Assembly (NCBI GenBank): GCA_021030905.1
Contig: JAGFMI010000005.1
Location: 496,001 to 560,000 of the forward strand
Length of the DNA: 64,000 nucleotides
Direction of reading: 5' to 3'
Source of the DNA: Pyrenula massariospora
Taxonomy: Eukaryota; Ascomycota; Eurotiomycetes; Pyrenulales; Pyrenulaceae
This document shows positions 57,685-64,000 of the stretch, piece after piece. Within the stretch, counting starts at the first letter, position 1, and each line of letters starts with the position of its first letter. The notes below the pieces were generated by a model, which had not been told where the DNA came from, made no database searches, and was given only the letters and a program-made list of their open reading frames with translations. The position numbers were made by a program, and so were the translations under genes.

Positions 57685-59673
57685 CTAATGCCGCTGCCGG
57701 TTGAATAGCAGCTGGCGGATACGGTCAGCGTCGGAAAGGTTGTTGAGGGCCTTGTCGCCATTTGCAGAAGAATCAATCTCGGACGACGCCAGCCTCTGCC
57801 CTAATGAAGAGGAACCTTCCGCCCTCGAAATAAATGGAGTGCTGATGAACGGATCGGACATCGATGGTGCGTGGCGCGGCGATCGATTCCGGAAGCTCTT
57901 GTTCTTGTCTGGTTCAAAAGGCGAGCCCAACCTCTTCTGATCTTCTGTGGATGGTGGAGCTAGGCCTGCGTTCTCATCCAGAGCGAGGCTCCCACTGTTT
58001 CCTGGACGACGGGGAGTGGGAGTAAAGAGGTGATCCAAGCCTTCGCCGCTACTGAATGCGCCCATTGTTACTCCTCGATTTCGAAGACGGACGCGTCGAT
58101 GACTGAGGTTGCCTTGAGGATTGCCTGAGAAAACAAGCTCGGGGACATTTGGACGCATAGAGCTGCCCCCAGGGCTGAGCTCATCCTCAAGCTGAAACTG
58201 AGCTCTCCGTTTATGGGCATTCGAGAATGGATCAATGTTCACGGGAGACAACAAGCGAGAGCCGGTTGCGTGAATCGTGTCGAAAGAGTTCAACGCTGGA
58301 CGAGTCTCGCGCTTTTTGCTCCTGGTCGGGCCCCAAGTATTGTACATAAAAGGAGATCCTAATCGTGGAATGTCTCCGCCAACATCGACTGCCTCCGTAC
58401 CATGGCTTTGGATCGACGGTTTATTTTGATAATATCTAGAACTGTGGACTGGGGTGTTGTTGAACCATTCGTCTGTATTTTCACTTTGTGGAGAGTCTTC
58501 AACAGCAAGCTGAGAAAGTACCCCGGTCGCTCCGCTCGCGACAAGTGACACGTTGAGGTCTCTTGTTAATGACGATGACGATTGACGTGAAGATCTTGCT
58601 AGAGATCCGTGTCGAGAAGAGCGATCCATGAATGGTGACGGGCTACGAGATTGCAAGAGGCGTTGGTAATGTGGTGCGATAGAGAATTTGCGCTTGCAAA
58701 GTTCTTTGAGACGCTTCCGTGTCACGTTCTCCTTGGGCCAAGCCGGTTTTGATGGCTCCCCAAAGATAGCAGTGGGAGTGCTACTTCCACTTCTATTGTG
58801 AGTGAATTCTGGAGACACGCTGGAGACAGCGTGAGCATCATCGTAAACGTCGCGCAGCGCTTCTCTTGCAGAAGCGGAGCGGCTGCTCTTGGAGGCTTTT
58901 GGCCATAAACGTTTGGCTTCTCTAGCGACTCGATGGCAAACACCGAGTGGAGGCAGGCTACCAGGAATGGTTTTGAATGGAGTAATAGTCGGATCTTGAA
59001 GGTACATCTGGTAGGTGTTCCAGAGGTGGTTGTCCATTTCAGTCGTCCAGTTCGTTCTTGGAGCGAAATGGATCTGGCTGCCTAGAGTGCGGCTTTGTCG
59101 AGATGGAGTATCCATCACAAAGCTCATGGCTCGAGGTTTCTGGCTATCTTGGATATCACTCTCTGGACTTGTGCAGCTTCCGCCAAAAGAAGGCCGCGAT
59201 GTGAACGTTTCGCCGGAAGAAATAGAAGAATCTGAGATGTTAGAACATGAGGAAGACGGCCTCTCCAATACCCATGCAGATGGAGCTTTTAGCTCGGGTT
59301 CTGAGGGTTGAAGCTGAGCAGGAGGCGTCTTTGGGGCTGGAGAACGTTGATACGCTGAAAGGTGAACGCGCTCACATGGGGATGGCTCATTGGTTCGATG
59401 TATATGGGATATTCCGCCGTCGTTGCTGTCCTGAGGAACCTCGATAGACGGTATCGGAATATCAGAGGCGAAAAGAGAGGGCAATTGAGTATTGCGAGGC
59501 ATTGTACGATCGAGCCGTGGCCTTCGAAACCGACATGTAGAGTGGGGAGGAGGTGGTGGGAGCTCTATTTCATCAAATGTCTGATTTGGAGTCCTGGGCT
59601 CGCCATCGCCTTCCCAATGGAATGCGAAATTCCGTGGCAGAGTAATTGATAGACCGGTGCTTCGTTGAGCCAT
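57685..59673 (-). CDS. Conserved fungal protein of unknown function with a W..LW / CHRVAREAKR block
   Basis: This is a single exon of 662 residues. Most of it is Ser/Pro-rich and predicted disordered, with many SP and TP sites. One compact block (about 208-262) is clearly ordered: WTTEMDNHLWNTYQMYLQDP, then TPFKTIPG, PPLGVCHRVAREAKRLWP. The tryptophan spacing and the basic second helix resemble a SANT/HTH-like DNA- or chromatin-binding unit, but I cannot name the family. Basic stretches (TRKRLKELCKRKF near 315; HRRVRLRNRG near 520) suggest nuclear location. No signal peptide or membrane segment is present. Lying between pol5 and a peptidase gives no clue to its role. A cell-cycle-phosphorylated transcription regulator would fit, as a guess only. 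Confidence 0.8.
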   Translation of the reverse strand: MAQRSTGLSITLPRNFAFHWEGDGEPRTPNQTFDEIELPPPPPHSTCRFRRPRLDRTMPRNTQLPSLFASDIPIPSIEVPQDSNDGGISHIHRTNEPSPCERVHLSAYQRSPAPKTPPAQLQPSEPELKAPSAWVLERPSSSCSNISDSSISSGETFTSRPSFGGSCTSPESDIQDSQKPRAMSFVMDTPSRQSRTLGSQIHFAPRTNWTTEMDNHLWNTYQMYLQDPTITPFKTIPGSLPPLGVCHRVAREAKRLWPKASKSSRSASAREALRDVYDDAHAVSSVSPEFTHNRSGSSTPTAIFGEPSKPAWPKENVTRKRLKELCKRKFSIAPHYQRLLQSRSPSPFMDRSSRHGSLARSSRQSSSSLTRDLNVSLVASGATGVLSQLAVEDSPQSENTDEWFNNTPVHSSRYYQNKPSIQSHGTEAVDVGGDIPRLGSPFMYNTWGPTRSKKRETRPALNSFDTIHATGSRLLSPVNIDPFSNAHKRRAQFQLEDELSPGGSSMRPNVPELVFSGNPQGNLSHRRVRLRNRGVTMGAFSSGEGLDHLFTPTPRRPGNSGSLALDENAGLAPPSTEDQKRLGSPFEPDKNKSFRNRSPRHAPSMSDPFISTPFISRAEGSSSLGQRLASSEIDSSANGDKALNNLSDADRIRQLLFNRQRH

Positions 59674-61991
59674 GGTTGGGTATAAAGTTTGGTACTAGAG
59701 GCTGGGTGCGGATCGTATCGTGAGGAATAGATGGTATCCTACGACGGCAAGGTCCAAGTGAGGTTGCGAGAGCAAAGTTGCGTTGCTTGAGACTAAGCGG
59801 AAAGAAGGCCAATTTGTTTCCCGAGAGCGAAGGTGAAGTGCTCGAGTCCAAAATCTTGTAGTCTGGAAATCCCTAATGACGGCTCGCGTTGGTCATGTTA
59901 TCTGGTCTTCATTCCTCGACCCGTATCGCTGCCCATCGATAGCACAATTCGAAGCTAGATTTTGCGCAACCTTGAAGCAGCGTACTCGCCAGGTGTGCGC
60001 CTGCCGGTCTCGTGAACTTTGAAGTAAGGCGTGCGACCAGCGGAGCGACCAAATGGAACAAATGTGAAAGGAGCGTCAACGTCTTGGGGTTGCGACAGCC
60101 CCAACGCGCTGTAAATTGGACGAGGGCTGGCGACGCAACGCGGATGAAGTGAACGAAAGCTTCGGCAACGGAAGGGAAGATCGAAGAGGTTGGAAATGGA
60201 GGGTGTGGTGTCAGGCGACCGGGGAGAGAGGTCGATAGCGCGAGCGCGAAGGCGATCGGCACTTCACAGCAGCTAGCTAGACTGGGGCCCTCTCGGTCCT
60301 GACCGGCGTCAAGAGGGGGCAAGTCGGTGTGCGATGGAAGTCGAAAGAGGAAATGGAGCAGTGATGAATTCTGGAGGGACGCTATCAGATTCAGGGGAGA
60401 AGGTGAGGTCGAGAAGAAGCGGCCTGGGAGGGTGTGCAGAAGAAGCTTTTCGGCCAGTTGGGAGGCGGGCCTGGCTCGGGGGCCCGCGCTACCACCAAAC
60501 AAGACCGCGTCTAAATTCTCGCCGCCCCAAACAGTGGCGTTCTTTAGCCTCTCCCCCCACCGTTGCGAAGAATGCAAGGCCAGCCGTTGTGCTGGTCGTT
60601 TCCCTTTTACGACAACGAGGGACGAGAATCGACCGTTGCAAAGGTACCAAGGCAGGACCAATTCTGAACGCGCAGGGCCTGACGATGCCTGGCCTTAGAC
60701 ACGCCGAAAGGGGCTGTTTCTCATCTGATTAAAACCCCAGCGAAAATCATCTTTCCCCACGTTTGGACAAGAGGTCACCGAAGGCCACTGGTGCCGTCTT
60801 GCTTCCATTTCACCCTGGATGCCTATGCAGTCTGGAACTCTACGAAACCGTGGGTTTCACTACTATTGCTCGAGCACACCGCTCGTCGCCCACCAAGACC
60901 TGCATCGCTCCATCTTCCGCGCCTCTTGTCTTGGAGCGATCGCTGGGAATGTAGCTTTCAACGCGACAGCGTCACAGACGCGTCGTGCCCTTCCGTGCCG
61001 TGAACTATTCGGCCAAGGGCTATAGCATTGAAAATGAAGACTCGGCACTCCCTTTGATCTCGATTACTGGAGAGTTAAACCGGTTCAGGTTGATGGAGAG
61101 GGCGAATGATAGAGTTGGCGGACTGCACGTCGCGCTTCCCTGGAGCGGGGACGCGCTAGAGGCACGGTCAGGGGCCACCAACTGAACAGGGGATAGGTGC
61201 AGCGCGTGCGAAGGTGGGAACGGTGTACCGGACTTTGCGTGCAGCTACCACGGAACCGGAGGTACAGGTCGCTGTGCATACGATTTGACCGGTGCAACGC
61301 GCGTCGGGAGGGCCAATAAGCTCCCTCAACATCTATCCTCGCGCCCTGCACGAAAAGCTCGAGGTCGCGACCTCAGAATAGCGCGCTTCATCGTGAGTTC
61401 CCGTGACGCTGCAGCCGCGGGGTGCCCACTGGTCACCGTGAGTCGGTTGAGATGCCACTTGATGCCTCACCTCAAGACACGGAAGCAATGATGCCTGAAC
61501 ATTCTGCAGTTGAGACTTTAGTTCCACTCGGCGAAGACGAACAAATACTCTGATTGTTGGCGATTTGCAATCCTACAGCTTCGTCTGTCAAGGCTACTAC
61601 AATTTGGTCATAGAGGTGACATTCATTCCTGTGACCTTAGCCCCAGCGTCCGTACGGACAACGTCATGGCTCTCATTTGGACAACTGCCTATCAACCGCG
61701 CGTGGTCAAAGTCTATATGCAATGAAAATGAGGATGCGCCTAGTTAAGAAATCCGTGGGCACTCAAACATGTCAGGACGGATTCCCTGATCTTCAATCGA
61801 GCTCGGAGAGAACCCGGTCTCAAGAACTGCCCTTTCTCGTTGTCAACATGCCCCAAAGGTCAAGAAGTCACCTATCCCCATTAACGAGTCGATCGAACCC
61901 GGCCCTTTGATGCTGTTGTAATACAGTGGCCATTTGACTAGCTATCTCCAGAGTCCTGACACAGTACCCATTATACGTCCAGACTTCATGG
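59674..61991. other. 2.3-kb intergenic upstream of the 662-residue gene
   Basis: The region is GC-rich and crossed by a 250-codon minus-strand frame (59909-60661) of low complexity, rich in Leu, Ser, Pro and Arg, with no family motif. I treat it as a chance frame in the promoter or leader. Other frames are shorter. No RNA gene was recognised. Confidence 0.45.
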
Positions 61992-62810
61992 TCAAAATCC
62001 ATCGCCATTGGCGGCGTCCTCAGCGTAAGCGATTTCTCTTACATGTTCCCCAAGGTCGCTCTCAGTCCCACTAGCTACCATAGCTCGAATCAGTGCGGAC
62101 GCAACCAGTGCTCCTTTGTCAATCGTCGCCTTATCTGACTCCCCGGGAACGTGCAGGAATAAAGCCTTTTTAGCTTCTGCTCGAATTTCCCTGGTTGCCA
62201 AGCTCGTGTAAAATGTGAAATCACAGAGATATCTCCCGGCATCAGTGCTGACCCTGACATCCGTTCTTTCGTCCAGATGACTCTTCCACCGCGCAAATAT
62301 CTCTTCCACATTCAGGTCCGGCTTCAGTATCTCCGAGCATTTCGCCTCGTCTTTCCAATATTTCTCCTCCGCTGTCGGCAATTTTCCGTCGACGTCTTTT
62401 ATTTTGTAACCCTCACGGTGAGCTTGGGATTCGACGCTGTAATATTTCCGACCGGCGGCCATTCCAATGCTGAGAATGTAGTCAATCTGGATTGGAAACG
62501 CGGAAAGTGTTTGCGGGATGAGTTCAAAGACGGTGGAATATGAAACGCGCACTTCACTAGGGTGGACGAAAACATGGATCGTTGGCCCGACAGCCCGGGA
62601 TGGATCATTGGGATCCAGTAATGGAGGGAGAATTCGCTCTAATTGTCGGGCAATGAGCCATGACGTGTTGACCTTGAAGTCCTTGAAGGGTCCAAAGCCT
62701 AGCACAAGGACGGTGACGATGCCGGGGGATTGTGCATCTGTTCGGGTATTGTCAGATCCGTCCCTGCGCGCGCCTATATCAAGCGACGTTGGACGGAGGT
62801 CGCCCATCAA
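61992..62810 (-). CDS. Pyroglutamyl peptidase I-like cysteine peptidase (C15)
   Basis: This family removes N-terminal pyroglutamate from peptides in the cytosol. It is a single exon of 272 residues, longer than bacterial Pcp (about 215), mainly through an N-terminal 30-residue extension and an insertion before the catalytic Cys. Visible marks are VLVLGFGPFKDFKVNTSW (the family's GF.PF...N.S motif), ILSIGMAAGR, the HREGY segment with the likely catalytic Glu, STDAGRYLCDF with the nucleophilic Cys, and LFLHVP with the catalytic His. The triad thus appears complete, so the protein is probably active. The start at 62810 has two adjacent ATGs. A fungal subfamily with this enlarged form is known. 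Substrate is not determinable here. Confidence 0.88.
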   Translation of the reverse strand: MMGDLRPTSLDIGARRDGSDNTRTDAQSPGIVTVLVLGFGPFKDFKVNTSWLIARQLERILPPLLDPNDPSRAVGPTIHVFVHPSEVRVSYSTVFELIPQTLSAFPIQIDYILSIGMAAGRKYYSVESQAHREGYKIKDVDGKLPTAEEKYWKDEAKCSEILKPDLNVEEIFARWKSHLDERTDVRVSTDAGRYLCDFTFYTSLATREIRAEAKKALFLHVPGESDKATIDKGALVASALIRAMVASGTESDLGEHVREIAYAEDAANGDGF

Positions 62811-63458
62811 TACTCCTGGGCGCCTCCTTTCGACGATGTGAAATGAACGTTTGAGGGGTCAGGATGCAGCTTGCATTTGTATTCTAAGGTATGTCTCCGA
62901 ACCCGCTCCAGATCTCTCGATGATCTGGTGGGGCAGCGCGTCTACTGGTGGGGAAAGTGTCCCGACGTGGGGTGCTCTCCCCCTTCGCTCGGAGCGAGGC
63001 CGAGATGGAGATACAGAGTGACCAAATAGAAGACGTAAATCTCTCGGCTTGCCTCCTAAATGGAAGCCAGAGAAGATCGAACGATGCGAACGCTACAGAG
63101 ACTCTCGTCATCTGACATAGAACTCAAATCAAACGCTGACACAAACGATTTCCCACGAGAGACAACACCGCGTCATAACTCTCCCGACCACCAGGCATAC
63201 AGAATTGTACGTGAGTATGGAGGTGGCTAATCAGCAGCTGGATGGAGAGAAGGATCCAATCTGTTTAACTGGTTGACAAAAACAAAAGACGAGGCCTCTA
63301 TCCTGTTGACTGAAGCAGACATCCATTGGACTACTAGACCCAGTCCTTCCACCTCCCAACCTTGAACAGATCCGTCCAAATCGCCGTACGCCAGGAAGAT
63401 GCGCTCAAACGCCATTCATGCCTGTCGAGATGAATTCACATATCTTGCCAGCCTCTCG
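62811..63458. promoter_or_regulatory. Intergenic: peptidase promoter and bub1 3' flank
   Basis: This 648-bp gap lies between two minus-strand genes. No protein-like frame or repeat was recognised. Confidence 0.45.
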
Positions 63459-64000
63459 TCATTTCTTGTTCTTCCCATAGCTCGCAACGAGCACCTCACA
63501 TCGCCTAATGGCTGCTCGCAATCCCTTCCTCTCCCCCTCCTCTTCCAACCACTTCTCCATCCTTTCCCTACATTTCTTCATCCCTTTCAACAACGGCATC
63601 TTCCTTCCCGCCTCTCCCTCCAACCTCTCGTCCTTGGTGGGATTCAGCAGCATTTCGAACAACTCGTCCCAAATCTCTTGCTGCCAATATCTCTTGAGTC
63701 GCTCTTTCAGCCGATACTGTTTTTTGGCACTTAAACCAATCCCACATCCTGCGACTTCTACCGTTTCGATGTACTGTCCGTATAGCAACGTGTAGATCGT
63801 TCCCGCAAGACCGAAATAATCGATCTGCCAAGTCCAAGGCTTCATGCTCCGGATCTCGGGACAATCCTGAGGACCCGTTTCCCAGTCAGCGATGAACGCC
63901 ACATCATCGCGGAATCTCCGCATGTCGATTCCTCTCCCGAAGTCGATGAGCGTAAGACCCTTTGACGCCCAGCCATTTGCACCGTCAGCGCGATACGGCT
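63459..64000 (-). CDS. bub1: Spindle-checkpoint kinase Bub1, C-terminal part (cut by window edge)
   Basis: Bub1 is a kinetochore Ser/Thr kinase that phosphorylates histone H2A and recruits shugoshin and Mad1. Only the last 180 or so residues lie in the window; the gene continues to the right. The visible part is the C-lobe of the kinase. It has the DFG-like LIDFGRGIDM, WETGPQDCPEIRSMKPWTWQ in the activation/P+1 region, and IDYFGLAGTIYTLLYGQYIE as helix F, a stretch very typical of Bub1/BubR1. It ends with a basic helix. No intron is seen in this part. The frame stays open to base 64000, so the full domain structure (TPR, GLEBS, KEN) cannot be judged. Confidence 0.92.
   Translation of the reverse strand, partial: PYRADGANGWASKGLTLIDFGRGIDMRRFRDDVAFIADWETGPQDCPEIRSMKPWTWQIDYFGLAGTIYTLLYGQYIETVEVAGCGIGLSAKKQYRLKERLKRYWQQEIWDELFEMLLNPTKDERLEGEAGRKMPLLKGMKKCRERMEKWLEEEGERKGLRAAIRRCEVLVASYGKNKK

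Noticed and set aside
59909-60661. 250-codon minus-strand frame upstream of the 662-residue gene
   Set aside because: Low-complexity Leu/Ser/Pro/Arg composition, no family motif, and equally long frames on the opposite strand; typical of GC-rich leader sequence.
1-64000. tRNA, 5S rRNA and other standard RNA genes
   Set aside because: I looked for B-box-like GGTTCGAATCC strings and fungal 5S sequence by eye and found no convincing candidate; a covariance-model scan would be decisive.

Overview
This window reads as a nuclear contig from a filamentous ascomycete (Pezizomycotina; Leotiomycetes is possible but not shown by anything here). Coding genes carry short introns, mostly 47-81 bp, with GT..AG ends and CTAAC/CTGAC-like branch sites. 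The gene families (highly reducing polyketide synthase, FSH1-type hydrolase, DUF7053) are typical of that group. I recognised no tRNA, rRNA, CRISPR or bacterial-type feature. Exon boundaries given below were worked out by hand from frame, splice signals and family motifs.

Region 1 (about 0.7-29.3 kb) is a secondary-metabolite gene cluster. It holds a short-chain dehydrogenase (690-1791), a cupin (2100-2780), an MFS exporter (3604-5523), a Zn2Cys6 regulator (8460-10713), a 2668-residue highly reducing PKS with domains KS-AT-DH-MT-ER-KR-ACP (14069-23016), a divergent FSH1-type serine hydrolase (24270-25200), a cytochrome P450 (26054-28019) and a small DUF7053 protein (28778-29323). The PKS has no release domain, so the adjacent hydrolase is the natural candidate to free or process the chain. 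The P450, dehydrogenase and cupin would tailor it, the MFS would export it and the Zn2Cys6 protein would control the set. A housekeeping gene, drn1 (Cwf19-like, 10995-12777), sits inside the cluster. The PKS/hydrolase intergenic region carries an exact 14-bp inverted repeat built on TCACGTGA. Short GC-rich repeats and one MITE-like element lie between cluster genes.

Region 2 (29.5-64 kb) is a conserved housekeeping block: utp20 (ribosome biogenesis), a DNL-type zinc-finger mitochondrial co-chaperone (zim17/hep1), cul3 (ubiquitin ligase scaffold), apn1 (endonuclease IV), a 96-residue ABM-like protein, sld5 (GINS), cdc25 (mitotic phosphatase), pol5 (rDNA/ribosome factor), a 662-residue nuclear-looking protein of unknown role, a pyroglutamyl peptidase and the 3' part of bub1, cut by the right edge. 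Replication, repair and mitosis genes dominate. Gene order alone gives no evidence of joint regulation.

Large gene-free stretches are 5.5-8.46 kb, 12.8-14.07 kb, 49.45-53.04 kb and 59.7-62.0 kb. In these I see only short repeats and chance reading frames.
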